DNA of 64,000 bases, taken from contig NZ_FNFN01000004.1 of assembly GCF_900101045.1 (NCBI RefSeq), forward strand, positions 576,564 to 640,563, in the 5' to 3' direction. Source of the DNA: Nocardioides sp. YR527. Lineage in GTDB: Bacteria; Actinomycetota; Actinomycetes; Propionibacteriales; Nocardioidaceae. Of the stretch, positions 42,925-51,530 are shown one piece after another; the first letter of the stretch is position 1, and every line of letters begins with the position of its first letter. The notes below the pieces were generated by a model. That model saw only the letters and a list, made by a program, of their open reading frames with translations, had not been told where the DNA came from and searched no databases. Position numbers and translations under genes: made by a program.

Positions 42925-43655
42925 GCACACAGGAAGACAACGTGAACCCACCCCGGATCCTCATCACCGGCGGCGCCGCCGGTATCGGCCTTGCCATCAG
43001 CGAGGAGGCGCGCAGCCAGGGTTGGGAGGTCGTCGTCATCGACCGCGACCCCTCTCCTGTGGGGCGGTCGATCACCGCTGACCTCTCCGACGCGGACGCC
43101 ACCGCGGCGGCATTGGCCGAAGCGTTGGCAGACGGACCCATCACCCGGTTGGTCAACAATGTCGGTGCGGTCTTCCCTGCCCCCTTGGAGGAGCAGACCC
43201 TGGGCTCGTTCCAAGCGTCGTTCGATCTCAACCTCCGCGCCGCGGTGCAGTGCACCCAGGCACTCCTCCCCGGGATGAAGGAAGCCGGTTTCGGTCGCAT
43301 CCTCAACATGTCCTCACGTGCGGCTTTGGGCAAGGAGCTTCGAAGCGCGTACGCGGCGGCGAAGGCGGGCCTGATCGGCCTGACGCGCGTCTGGGCGCTC
43401 GAGCTCGGGCAGCACGGCGTGACGGTCAACGCCATCGGGCCGGGACCGATCGCCACCGAGCTGTTCAATCGGGCGAACCCGCCCGGGAGCGCCAGAACGC
43501 AGGCGATCATCGACGCTGTGCCCGTCGGCCGTGTCGGCGAGCCGGACGATGTCGCGGCAGCCGCGTCGTACTTCCTCGGAGACCGCGCCGGCTTTGTGAC
43601 CGGTCAGACCCTCTACGTGTGCGGAGGGCTGACGGTCGGTTCATCGACCGTGTGA
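42921..43655 (+). CDS. Short-chain dehydrogenase/reductase
   Basis: A 244-residue SDR. The cofactor motif is ITGGAAGIGLAIS; NNVG replaces NNAG; the catalytic Ser is in ILNMSSRAALG and Tyr/Lys in SAYAAAKAGLIG. The C-terminal YVCGGLTVG is usual. ATGA overlap with the cyclase gene. Substrate unknown; likely an alcohol or carbonyl intermediate of the same route. Confidence 0.9.
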   Translation: MSTQEDNVNPPRILITGGAAGIGLAISEEARSQGWEVVVIDRDPSPVGRSITADLSDADATAAALAEALADGPITRLVNNVGAVFPAPLEEQTLGSFQASFDLNLRAAVQCTQALLPGMKEAGFGRILNMSSRAALGKELRSAYAAAKAGLIGLTRVWALELGQHGVTVNAIGPGPIATELFNRANPPGSARTQAIIDAVPVGRVGEPDDVAAAASYFLGDRAGFVTGQTLYVCGGLTVGSSTV

Positions 43656-43696
43656 CATCGAGGGCGGCCCGGACCGGCCAGCACCTGCATTCGGCA

Positions 43697-43734
43697 CGGG
43701 CCGACGGTGGCTCGAGAGCCACCGTCGGCCCGTC
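43697..43734. terminator. Bidirectional terminator between SDR and hydroxylase genes
   Basis: A 17-base-pair stem: ACGGGCCGACGGTGGCT, loop CGAG, then its complement to 43734. It lies between two converging operons and can stop both. Confidence 0.85.
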
Positions 43735-43738
43735 CTCC

Positions 43739-45358
43739 TCACCGGTTGGTGAAGAAGCTGACGTCCTTGTTGTCGATCAGGTCGGGGACCGTCCAGCCGT
43801 CGAGGTCGTACTCCCCGAGGAAGGTGTCCGCCAGCGAACGCATCCCGTCGACGACTCCCGTCGCCTGGGCGCCGAAGAGGAGCTCGGCCTTCACGTTCTC
43901 GTGGTTGCCGGAGTAGTTGCGCTCGTAGAGCTCGTGACGGCCGCCGAACTCGGAGCCGATCGAGTCCCACAGCGCCTTCATGACCTTGACCCGGTCGACG
44001 GCGGTGATCCCGTCGCTTCCGCGGACGTACTTGTCGAGGTACGGGCGCACCTCGGCGGACTGGAAGTCGGCGGCCGAGGAGGGCAGGTAGATCAGTCCGG
44101 AGGCGACGTCCTGCTCGATGATCTCCTTCACCCTCGGATAGCCCTGCATCATGAAGAGCCGGTAGGTGAGGCCGTACTCCAGCTTCGGCAGCTTCGCGTC
44201 ACCGATCCACTCCTCCGGGTTGCGGGCCATCGACTCGGTCAGCGACCAGAACAGGTTGCGCCAGCCGATGACCTCGCCGACCCGGGTCTGAACGCCACGG
44301 AAGTCCGCCGCGCCCGTGCAGTCCAGTGCCTTCATCAGCAGGCCGGCGATGAAGTCCAGCTTCACGGCCAGCCGCGTGCAGCCCTGGATCATCGCTCGGG
44401 GGAGGAAGCCGGACTGGGGGAAGAAGGAGTTGACCCGATCCGCCTGGCCGTAGATGAAGACGTTCTCCCAGGGGACCAGCACCTTGTCGAAGACGAAGAT
44501 GGCGTCGTTCTCGTCCATCCGGCTCGACAGCGGGTAGTCGAACGGTGTGCCCACGATGGCGGCGTTCTGTGCGTACGACGTCCGAGAGATCAGCTTGACC
44601 CCCGGCGCGTTCATCGGGACGGTGCACACCAGGGCGAACTCGCGCTTCTTGATCGGGAGCCCGTAGTGGGCGATGAAGTTGTAGTTGGTGATCGCCGAGC
44701 CGGTCGCGACCACCTTGGCGCCGGAGACGATCAGGCCGGCATCGGTCTCCTTCTCCACCTTCATGAAGACGTCGCCGACCTCGTCCGGCGGCAGCTGGCG
44801 GTCCACCGGCGGGTTGATGATCGCGTGGTTCCAGTACAGGACCTTCTCCTGCGACTCGCGATACCAGCGCTCGGCATTGGCCTCGAAGGGGGCGTACAAC
44901 TCCTTGTTGGCGTGCAGGGTGCCGAGGAAGCTGGCCTTGTAGTCGGGGGAGCGGCCCATCCAGCCGTACGTCATCCGGGCCCAGGCCGCGATCGCATCGC
45001 GGTCCTTGAGCATGTCCTCAGCAGACGTGGCAGTGCGGAAGAACGGCATCGTGACGCCGCCGTTGCCCGTGTCCGTGGGGGTGGTGACGGCGTCCTTCAT
45101 CGGCCCGTCGTGCATGGAGTCGTACAGGCGCGCGATCATCCGGATCGAGTTCCGGAACGCCGGGTGGGTGGTCACGTCGTCGACCCGCTCGCCGTGGATC
45201 CAGACCTCCCGCCCGTCTCGGAGCGACTCGACGTACTCGTCGCCGTTCATGGGCCGCGTCGCGAAGTTCGTCTGCTGATTGACGGGGGAGGAAGCCGCCG
45301 GATTGATCCGACTGGTGTCGACGAGGGTGTCATCGCCGGGTTCGATCGTGGCAGTCAT
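43739..45358 (-). CDS. Flavin-dependent phenol/4-hydroxyphenyl hydroxylase, large component (HpaB/PheA1 family)
   Basis: A 539-residue FADH2-using monooxygenase with acyl-CoA-dehydrogenase fold. The N-terminal [20 protein letters not shown] and [17 protein letters not shown], and later [19 protein letters not shown], are characteristic of the HpaB group. I start at ATG 45358 (AAGGG upstream), because codons before it are His/Pro-rich. The order AraC gene, reductase, oxygenase mirrors the PheR-PheA2-PheA1 phenol hydroxylase loci of Rhodococcus, and a catechol dioxygenase lies nearby, so phenol or an alkylphenol is the likely substrate; 4-hydroxyphenylacetate is the alternative. Confidence 0.88.
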   Translation of the reverse strand: MTATIEPGDDTLVDTSRINPAASSPVNQQTNFATRPMNGDEYVESLRDGREVWIHGERVDDVTTHPAFRNSIRMIARLYDSMHDGPMKDAVTTPTDTGNGGVTMPFFRTATSAEDMLKDRDAIAAWARMTYGWMGRSPDYKASFLGTLHANKELYAPFEANAERWYRESQEKVLYWNHAIINPPVDRQLPPDEVGDVFMKVEKETDAGLIVSGAKVVATGSAITNYNFIAHYGLPIKKREFALVCTVPMNAPGVKLISRTSYAQNAAIVGTPFDYPLSSRMDENDAIFVFDKVLVPWENVFIYGQADRVNSFFPQSGFLPRAMIQGCTRLAVKLDFIAGLLMKALDCTGAADFRGVQTRVGEVIGWRNLFWSLTESMARNPEEWIGDAKLPKLEYGLTYRLFMMQGYPRVKEIIEQDVASGLIYLPSSAADFQSAEVRPYLDKYVRGSDGITAVDRVKVMKALWDSIGSEFGGRHELYERNYSGNHENVKAELLFGAQATGVVDGMRSLADTFLGEYDLDGWTVPDLIDNKDVSFFTNR

Positions 45359-45390
45359 GGTGAATCCCTTCGGGTGGTGGTGGGTGGTGT

Positions 45391-45957
45391 TCACACGGAC
45401 GCGGTTGCCGCCATGTGTGCCGGCTGGAAGGACGTCGATGCGTCGAACCAGCCCGTGCTCGGGTCGTCACAGCAGCCCAGCCATGCCGAAGCCCCCAGGC
45501 GTGGGCCGATGGACTTGAAGCTGCTGCGATGGAAGAGGAGCGGGTCGCTCTCGGCTATGACCACGTCTTCGATGTGTCCGACGAAGAGCAGGTGGTCACC
45601 TCCGTCGTACGTCGCCCACGGCGTGCAGGAGATGGTTGCCGCGGCGTCGGCGAGTACCGGTGCGGTGGGTCCGTCGAGCAGGCGAGGCGCGACCGGAGAA
45701 GGGCGACCGGCGAAGTGCCACGCAACGTCGACCTGGTGCTCGGAGAGCACGTTGACGGCGAAGGACTCACCGCCCAGGTAGGCACAGGCCTTGGAACTTC
45801 GGGTCATCGCCACTTGGACCAATGGCGGGTCGAGCGAGATCGGGGTGAAGGCGGTGACCGTCGCACCGTGCGGCCGGTTGTCGTCACTGGTGCAGGTCAC
45901 GACCGTCACGCCGGTGGCGAACAGTCCGAACACATCACGCAGCATTCGCTGATCCAT
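45391..45957 (-). CDS. Flavin reductase component (HpaC/PheA2 family)
   Basis: A 188-residue flavin reductase that supplies FADH2 to the hydroxylase. [20 protein letters not shown] and [19 protein letters not shown] are the family marks, with [10 protein letters not shown] and [20 protein letters not shown] precedes ATG 45957; upstream in-frame codons were rejected. It is the first gene of the operon, 32 bases before the oxygenase start. Confidence 0.92.
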   Translation of the reverse strand: MDQRMLRDVFGLFATGVTVVTCTSDDNRPHGATVTAFTPISLDPPLVQVAMTRSSKACAYLGGESFAVNVLSEHQVDVAWHFAGRPSPVAPRLLDGPTAPVLADAAATISCTPWATYDGGDHLLFVGHIEDVVIAESDPLLFHRSSFKSIGPRLGASAWLGCCDDPSTGWFDASTSFQPAHMAATASV

Positions 45958-46038
45958 GGGCTCCTCCTCGGGTTTGAGCGAGTCCAGTGACCGTAAGAAG
46001 CCGCCGTCGGTCCGTGCCATCCACTCGACGCACTCGCG

Positions 46039-46102
46039 ATCCGCTCAGCGCAGCGTGGGCGGCGCCGACCGGTCGCCGTGGGAGCGCACTATCCGCTCAG
46101 CG
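46039..46102. promoter_or_regulatory. Direct repeats in the AraC/reductase divergent promoter
   Basis: ATCCGCTCAGCG occurs at 46039-46050 and again at 46091-46102 (52 bases apart, five turns), with a partial third copy CATCCAGCG near 46113. Direct repeats on one face are the usual target of AraC-type activators. The gap from 45958 to 46219 holds no gene. Confidence 0.6.
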
Positions 46103-46219
46103 AAAGCGCGAGCCATCCAGCGAAGCAGTCAGCCGCCGACCCCGTCCGCGCGGCTTGAGTGATCGGAGTCACAGTGGTGAGAATGGAGGCGACCCATGGT
46201 CGTGAGAGAGGAGGGATCT

Positions 46220-47167
46220 GTGCAGCATCGATTCGCATCGGCGGCGTCGTTCGATGACTGGGACGGTGTCCACGATGCCGTCGCGCAGGCGTATTTTCCG
46301 CACTTGCTCCAGCCGCTGTCGGCAGGTCCACCCTCGCGCTCCGCGCTCGAGCTGGTCGACCTCGGTCCGTGCCGGGTGACGAGGATGGCGCTGGGTGCGA
46401 CGGTGGCGATCCGCAGCGATCATCCGGGGGCCTATGCCATCAACGCTCCGCTCCGGGGCGCTTTCGAGTCACGGATCGGGAGTGCCTCGATCCTGTCCGA
46501 GGTCGGTCAGGCCACGGTGTGTCCGCCCGATACCCCGACCCACCTGCCTGCCTGGGAGCCGTCCTGCCTGCTCTTGGGCTTCCGCGCCGATTCCGACTTC
46601 CTGGAACGTGAGTACGAGCGCGTGCTGGCGCGGCGCCCTCGCCCTGTTTCGGACCAGCTCGACCTGAACACCGATGACGGTCAGGACTGGTTGGGCCTCG
46701 TGCAGTCGACATTCGACCAGGTCCGCGGGGGCCACGCGGGGCTGATGCAGGACCCGCGCATGGCCCAGCAGATGAGTGCTCTGCTGATCACCGGCCTCCT
46801 GCTCGCGATCACACCGGACGAGAGAACAGACAAGATCGGTACGCGACCGCGGATCGTCCGTCGCGTCATCGACGCCCTCGAGCAGGATCCGGGACGGGCC
46901 TGGACGCCGCCGGACATGGCCGAGCTCGCCGGCGTGAGCGTACGGCGACTGCAGCAAGGCTTCCGGGAGTACGTCGGCCAGACACCCTTCCAGTACCTGC
47001 ACGACCTCCGGATGGAGCGCGCGCACCACGATCTGATCACCGCGGACGACAACGACACCGTGACCGACATCGCGCTGCGATGGGGCCTCTTGCACACCAG
47101 CCGGTTCGCTGCCGAGTATCGCCGTCGCTACGGCCGGTCGCCGTCAGCTGCCCTCGCCGATCGATAA
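46220..47167 (+). CDS. AraC-family transcriptional activator (PheR-like)
   Basis: A 315-residue regulator: an N-terminal AraC-binding-like ligand domain (FPHLLQPLSAG, NAPLRGAFESRIG) and a C-terminal double helix-turn-helix (PDMAELAGVSVRRLQQGFRE and TDIALRWGLLHTSRFAAEYR). GTG 46220 has GAGGAGGGA just upstream and is preferred over an upstream ATG. It faces the hydroxylase operon and most likely activates it with a phenolic effector. Confidence 0.9.
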   Translation: MQHRFASAASFDDWDGVHDAVAQAYFPHLLQPLSAGPPSRSALELVDLGPCRVTRMALGATVAIRSDHPGAYAINAPLRGAFESRIGSASILSEVGQATVCPPDTPTHLPAWEPSCLLLGFRADSDFLEREYERVLARRPRPVSDQLDLNTDDGQDWLGLVQSTFDQVRGGHAGLMQDPRMAQQMSALLITGLLLAITPDERTDKIGTRPRIVRRVIDALEQDPGRAWTPPDMAELAGVSVRRLQQGFREYVGQTPFQYLHDLRMERAHHDLITADDNDTVTDIALRWGLLHTSRFAAEYRRRYGRSPSAALADR

Positions 47168-47190
47168 CGACCACCCGACGACAGAGCACG

Positions 47191-47229
47191 CCAAGGGGTC
47201 GCCGTCCATACGGAACGGCGACCCCTTGG
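47191..47229. terminator. Bidirectional terminator between AraC and C-C hydrolase genes
   Basis: Stem CCAAGGGGTCGCCGT with its exact complement, 15 base pairs, loop of nine bases. It separates the converging genes ending at 47167 and 47242. Confidence 0.88.
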
Positions 47230-47241
47230 TGGTGTGTCAGG

Positions 47242-48072
47242 TCAGGCCAAGAAGTCTCCGACGATTCTCGCGAACTCGTCGGCGTGCTCGATCTGCACCC
47301 AGTGACCGCACCTGCCGAAGACGTGCAGCTGGGAGTCGTCGATGAGCTCGAGCAACCGCAGCGAGTTCGACATGGGGATGACGAGGTCATCTCGTCCGTG
47401 CACGACGAGCGTCGGTGAGGCGATCTTTCGGATCAGGCGCTCCTCGACGGTCATCCGTTCGATGGCCTCCTGACGGGGCGCCGGGAACATCGAGTGGAAG
47501 GCTTCCTGGATCCCGGGGCGGGTCGCGGCCTCGAGTCGGCTGCGCGCGAGGTCTTCGCTGAGCAACGTGCGGTCGTAGGCAAAGACCTCGAGGAGGTCAC
47601 GCATGGCTTCGATCGACGGCTCGAAACCCCAGACGGCGTCGAGACCTGCGGTCAGCTCGAAGGGAACCCCGACGCTGCCCATCAGGACGAGCTTGCTGAC
47701 CCGCTCGGGTGCACGGGTGGCCAGACTCAACGCGAGGGCTCCGCCGAAGCTGTTGCCGACGATCGCGACATGCTCGAGCCCCAGCGCGTCGAGGAATCCG
47801 ATCAGGTGGTCGGTCCAGGTCTCCATGTCGTACCGGACGTCGGCGGGTCGGTGGGTGTATCCGAAGCCGAGCACGTCGGGTGCGACCACACGATATCTCT
47901 CGCCGAGCACCGGCAAGGTCAGGCGCCAGTTGGCCCAGGCGGTGACGCCCGGTCCGGATCCGTGGATGAGCACGACGGGGTCGCCGGATCCGACGTCGTG
48001 GTAGTTGGTCGAGATGCCGTAGACGTCGATCGTCTCGGCGATCTCCGGAGTGGAGGTGGGCGTGATGGTCAT
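47242..48072 (-). CDS. Meta-cleavage C-C hydrolase (2-hydroxymuconate semialdehyde hydrolase-like)
   Basis: A 276-residue alpha/beta hydrolase. LIHGSGPGVTAWANW is the signature of the meta-cleavage hydrolases (DmpD, XylF, BphD), with the nucleophile in VGNSFGGALAL (Ser108), acid in HGRDDLVIP and histidine in GRCGHWVQIEH. It should split the ring-fission product into 2-hydroxypenta-2,4-dienoate and an acid. The gene lies 72 bases after the dioxygenase. Ester hydrolysis as a second role cannot be excluded. Confidence 0.9.
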   Translation of the reverse strand: MTITPTSTPEIAETIDVYGISTNYHDVGSGDPVVLIHGSGPGVTAWANWRLTLPVLGERYRVVAPDVLGFGYTHRPADVRYDMETWTDHLIGFLDALGLEHVAIVGNSFGGALALSLATRAPERVSKLVLMGSVGVPFELTAGLDAVWGFEPSIEAMRDLLEVFAYDRTLLSEDLARSRLEAATRPGIQEAFHSMFPAPRQEAIERMTVEERLIRKIASPTLVVHGRDDLVIPMSNSLRLLELIDDSQLHVFGRCGHWVQIEHADEFARIVGDFLA

Positions 48073-48144
48073 GACGCTGTTTCCGTTCTGTCGAGGGCGA
48101 TTGCGTGGCTGGCCGGGAAGCGCAGCCTCTGGTCTCGACAGTGC

Positions 48145-49059
48145 TCAGGTCACGACGCTCAGGAACTGCTGGTCGATCTCTCGGTGGGTGTAGTTGATCC
48201 CCCTGGCGGCCTGGTCCATCGTCCAGGTGATGGTCCGCCAGTCCTTGCCCGTTCGGTACCCGCCCGAGAACACCTCGTTGCGGTTGCCTGAGGGATCGAA
48301 GAAGTAGACGGTCTCGCCTCGGGTGACACCGTGCCGTGCCGGACCGAAGTCGATGGGAACGTCGTGCATCGACATGACGTCGCTGGCGTGGAGGAGCGCC
48401 GACCAGTCCGGCATGTGGTACGCGAAGTGGTGAAGCTTGCCGTTGGCACCCTTCACGAAGGCGATGTCATGCGGTTGCTCGCCGCAGAACATCCACGACG
48501 CCACCAGGTCGTCGTTGTCCGGACCGCCGACGAGTCGTTCCGCTGCACGGAAGTCGAGTACGTCTTCGAAGAAGCGTTCGAGGAGCGCCGGGTCCTCGGT
48601 GGTGATCAACGTGTGGTCGAGGCGCGGCACGCCGATCCCGCGCAGGCCTCCGCGGGGCCAGGGGTCGGGGTTCCACAGACCTGTTGCTGTTCCGACGTAC
48701 TCGATCTCGCTGTAGAGCTCGAGCGTGTGGTCCGAGGGCAGGGTGATGCGCAGCCCGTCGCCGACGGACGCGTTGTCGCCCTTGCTCATCCGGTCGACGG
48801 TCGCGCCGAACGCCTGCGCCCTCTTCTCGATGTCAGCGAGGCTCTGGTCGTCGGCGACCTTGTAACCGAGCTTGACCAGACCGACGCCTCCCTCGTGGAG
48901 AACGACGGAATGGTGGTCCGCCTCGTCCCAGGACTTGAGGTAGGCGGTCCCGTCGTCTTCATGGATGACGTCCATCCCGAGGGTGTTGACGTAGTGGTCC
49001 CTCGCCTCGGCGAGGTTGGTCACGTTGATGTGCACGTAACCGAGTCTCAAGACACTCAC
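48145..49059 (-). CDS. Catechol 2,3-dioxygenase
   Basis: A 304-residue two-domain extradiol dioxygenase. Fe(II) ligands are in RLDHTLITTED (His149), KLHHFAYHMPDW (His210/211) and SGNRNEVFSGGY (Glu262), spaced as in XylE/DmpB. It cleaves catechol next to its hydroxyls to a yellow semialdehyde. Start GTG 49059 has AAAGGAAG upstream. A ferredoxin gene precedes it, as in dmp/xyl operons where XylT reactivates the enzyme. Confidence 0.93.
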   Translation of the reverse strand: MSVLRLGYVHINVTNLAEARDHYVNTLGMDVIHEDDGTAYLKSWDEADHHSVVLHEGGVGLVKLGYKVADDQSLADIEKRAQAFGATVDRMSKGDNASVGDGLRITLPSDHTLELYSEIEYVGTATGLWNPDPWPRGGLRGIGVPRLDHTLITTEDPALLERFFEDVLDFRAAERLVGGPDNDDLVASWMFCGEQPHDIAFVKGANGKLHHFAYHMPDWSALLHASDVMSMHDVPIDFGPARHGVTRGETVYFFDPSGNRNEVFSGGYRTGKDWRTITWTMDQAARGINYTHREIDQQFLSVVT

Positions 49060-49071
49060 GATTGCTTCCTT

Positions 49072-49455
49072 TCAATCATGGTCGCGCGTGGTCGCGTCGA
49101 CCTCCAACCGCTTGGTCGATCCCGTGGCAACGGCCCCGAGGACGTCGACCACGGAGTCGTGCGGACCGAGCTCGATGACGAGATCGCTGACCGGAACGGC
49201 CCGACAGGGGAGACATGCACCCCCGTGCGGGCCGGATTCCGGTGTCGGCTCATCCTCCTCGAGGACCGCAGCGCAGACCCCGGAGGGGTAGGTGATCTCC
49301 CCTCTGACGAGGGTCGCGCGGCACACGCCGCATCCCCCTCGGCGGCACTTGTAACGCGTACGAAGGCCGTGCCGTCTGAGGCCGTCGACGACGGTCTCAT
49401 CTGCTTCCACGAGGAAGGTCGTTCCAGAAGGCAACAAGGTCACTTCGAAGGTCAT
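49072..49455 (-). CDS. Plant-type 2Fe-2S ferredoxin (XylT-like)
   Basis: A 127-residue ferredoxin with YKCRRGGCGVCRA (C-x4-C-x2-C) and the fourth cysteine in ACLPC. Next to an extradiol dioxygenase it likely re-reduces oxidised active-site iron, as XylT does. ATG 49455 is preceded by AGAAGGG; the longer upstream reading has no family features. The spacing to the dioxygenase start is 12 bases. Confidence 0.88.
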   Translation of the reverse strand: MTFEVTLLPSGTTFLVEADETVVDGLRRHGLRTRYKCRRGGCGVCRATLVRGEITYPSGVCAAVLEEDEPTPESGPHGGACLPCRAVPVSDLVIELGPHDSVVDVLGAVATGSTKRLEVDATTRDHD

Positions 49456-49557
49456 CGCCGCCGCCCTTCTGCTCATCTCGATCCGGTGCCTTGACGCTAG
49501 GCGGGCAATCGGAGCCTGCCCATCCATGCGGCGAAGGAGGGATCCATTCAGCGCAAC

Positions 49558-49578
49558 GACCCGCTCGGAGAGCGGGTC
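49558..49578. terminator. Short hairpin between ferredoxin and Baeyer-Villiger genes
   Basis: GACCCGCTC-GGA-GAGCGGGTC, a perfect 9-base-pair stem, 103 bases upstream of the ferredoxin start. It may add to termination from the upstream gene or form a leader structure. Confidence 0.5.
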
Positions 49579-49617
49579 GTGGTGGCGGGGGAGAGGTGCT
49601 GCTGTGACGAAAACGCA

Positions 49618-49649
49618 CGGGGAGGGCCGGCATCTGCCGACCCTCCCCG
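49618..49649 (-). terminator. Terminator after the Baeyer-Villiger monooxygenase gene
   Basis: CGGGGAGGG pairs with CCCTCCCCG, and inside the loop CGGCA pairs with TGCCG, giving a long hairpin 16 bases after the gene's stop. On the minus strand a TTTT run follows shortly. It suggests that the dioxygenase cluster is transcribed separately from the monooxygenase. Confidence 0.8.
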
Positions 49650-49665
49650 TCGAAGAGGTTCCTGC

Positions 49666-51297
49666 TCAGGCCAGTTCCGAAGCGGACTGGTTGAGGAATC
49701 CCGGGTATCCGTTCGAGGACTCCTTCCCGAGAATCTCGCGGTACGCGGCGATGCCGCCCAGGTAGAACATCACCGTCCGCTTCTTGCCAGGGATGTTGGC
49801 GCCGAAGATCCAGGAGGCGGCCTTCGGGAACAGGGTCGCGTCCGCGATCTCGGCGCACGTCTCGGTCCACGCGACCTCGGTCTCGGGATCCACATCCAGC
49901 CAGCCGTTCTCGGCGGGAAGCAGGTCGGAGACGGTGTCGGCGATCCACTCGACCTGAGTCTCGATGGAGGGCGGCAGGTTCGTGAACGGGCCGTTGGGGC
50001 CGAGGATCATGAACATGTTCGGGAAGCCGGCGGTCGCCATGCCCAGGTAGCTCGTGGGGCCGTCGGCCCAGTGCTCGCGGAGGAGCTCGCCGTCGCGGCC
50101 GCGGATGTCGATGCGCTTGTAGTTGCCGTCGACCGCGTCGAAGCCGGTCGCGCACACCAGGACGTCCAGCTCGTGGACGGTGCCGTCGGCGGTGCGTACG
50201 CCCGTCTCGGTCAGCTCGGCGATCGGGTTCTCCTTGACGTTCACGAGCGTGACGTTCTCGCGGTTGAACGTCTCGTAGAAACCGGAGTCGCACAGAGGAC
50301 GTCGGGCGTAGAGGTCGGTGGGCGTCAGGTTGCGAGCGGTCTCGGGGTCCTTGACGATCGCGGCGATCTTGCCGCGGATGAACTTCGCCGCCTCCTCGTT
50401 CGCGTCGGCGTCGGTCGCGATGTCGCAGAAGGTCTCGAACATGAAACGGAAGCCGCCGCCTTCGTCCCATGCGCGCTGGAAGATCGCCTCGCGCTCCTCG
50501 GCGCTGACGCTGAACGTCGGGCGATCGCTCTCCACGAAGCCCATGGCGACGCTCGATTCGCGCACCTGCTTCCAGTTCACGTCGAAGTTCTCTCGCTGTG
50601 CCCGGATCTCCTCCGGGCTCAGCGTCCGGTTACCGGCCGGAACGCTGTACTGAGGCGTGCGCTGGAAGCTGGTCAGGTGCGCTGCGACCGGCGCGGTGGC
50701 GGTGATGACCTGGTTGCCGGTGGAGCCGTTGCCGATGACACCTACCTTCTTGCCGGTGAGGTCGAGGTCGGCCGGCCAGGCGCCGGTGTGGACGATCTGA
50801 CCCTGGAAGCGGTCGGCGCCCGGGAACTCGGGGAGGTTGGTCGCGGACAGCAGGCCGAGACCGGTGATGAGGAAACGGCACGTGTAGGTGTCGCCCGTGT
50901 CGGTCCGAACCGTCCAGCGTCCGGTCGATTCATCGAACTCGGCGCTCGTCATGGCGGTCTCGAGCTGGATCGAGCGGCGAAGGTCGTAGCGGTCGACCAC
51001 GCCGTTGAGGTAGGCGAGGATCTCGGGCTGACGGACGAACTTCGTCGTCCACGGGTTGTCGTTGTAGAGCTCCTGGTCGAAGGAGTACTGGTAGACGAAG
51101 CCCTCGGAGTCGGACAGAGCGCCCGGATAACGGTTCCAGTACCAGGTGCCGCCCACCCCACCGGCCTTGTCGATCGCCACCACGTTCAGGTTCTGCTCGT
51201 TGCGCAGCTTGTGCAGCATGTAGATGCCGCCGAAGCCCGCGCCGACGACGAGGGCGTCGAGGTCCTGGGAACCCGCGGTGTTCGGGTGTGCGTCCAT
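49666..51297 (-). CDS. Baeyer-Villiger monooxygenase, cyclohexanone-monooxygenase type
   Basis: A 543-residue FAD/NADPH monooxygenase, the same length as the Acinetobacter enzyme as I remember it. Features: GAGFGGIYMLHKL, GGTWYWNRYPGA, the Baeyer-Villiger fingerprint FQGQIVHTGAWP, GNGSTGNQVI, and the C-terminal ILGPNGPFTNLPPSIETQ and SWIFGANIPGKK that match the cyclohexanone branch rather than phenylacetone monooxygenase (no extra active-site residues). It inserts oxygen next to a ketone to give a lactone or ester. AAGGAG precedes ATG 51297. It is controlled by the divergent GAF/Fis activator. Confidence 0.92.
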   Translation of the reverse strand: MDAHPNTAGSQDLDALVVGAGFGGIYMLHKLRNEQNLNVVAIDKAGGVGGTWYWNRYPGALSDSEGFVYQYSFDQELYNDNPWTTKFVRQPEILAYLNGVVDRYDLRRSIQLETAMTSAEFDESTGRWTVRTDTGDTYTCRFLITGLGLLSATNLPEFPGADRFQGQIVHTGAWPADLDLTGKKVGVIGNGSTGNQVITATAPVAAHLTSFQRTPQYSVPAGNRTLSPEEIRAQRENFDVNWKQVRESSVAMGFVESDRPTFSVSAEEREAIFQRAWDEGGGFRFMFETFCDIATDADANEEAAKFIRGKIAAIVKDPETARNLTPTDLYARRPLCDSGFYETFNRENVTLVNVKENPIAELTETGVRTADGTVHELDVLVCATGFDAVDGNYKRIDIRGRDGELLREHWADGPTSYLGMATAGFPNMFMILGPNGPFTNLPPSIETQVEWIADTVSDLLPAENGWLDVDPETEVAWTETCAEIADATLFPKAASWIFGANIPGKKRTVMFYLGGIAAYREILGKESSNGYPGFLNQSASELA

Positions 51298-51384
51298 GAT
51301 GTGCTCCTTCTGAGATCCCAGCCCCTTCCGGGACCGTGTGGCTCCTTGCACATCGATCGTGACGCGCGCCACAGCCGGCGCGGC

Positions 51385-51399
51385 GTTTCACTCTGAAAC
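51385..51399. promoter_or_regulatory. Upstream activator site candidate for the monooxygenase
   Basis: GTTTCA-CTC-TGAAAC, a perfect inverted repeat 88 bases upstream of the monooxygenase and 132 bases from the divergent activator. Palindromes of this form are typical targets of Fis-type helix-turn-helix activators such as AcoR. Confidence 0.6.
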
Positions 51400-51530
51400 A
51401 CTCGGATCGCCTGCGCCTACAGGCGCAGTGATTCGATATCGACAACAATGGGCCCCGTATTGATGCTCCTGGGACGGCCGGCATGACCAGTGACACGCGC
51501 GTGGAACAATGAACATGACGCAACAAGGGG

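Noticed and set aside
43250..45781. An 843-codon open frame on the plus strand
   Set aside because: It lies antisense to the flavin-dependent hydroxylase and reductase genes, which have strong family motifs; the translation is Arg/Gly/Val-rich with no domain. It is a high-GC shadow.
43739..45957. Naming the hydroxylase pair hpaBC and linking it to the paa operon
   Set aside because: 4-hydroxyphenylacetate is processed by a separate homoprotocatechuate route, whose genes (hpaD, E, F, G) are absent, while an adjacent catechol dioxygenase and AraC gene fit a phenol hydroxylase better.
43739..49455. A steroid ring-degradation (HsaABCD) cluster
   Set aside because: The oxygenase is 539 residues and HpaB/PheA-like instead of ~394 residues HsaA-like, and the dioxygenase resembles XylE/DmpB; no kstR-type or kshAB genes are near.
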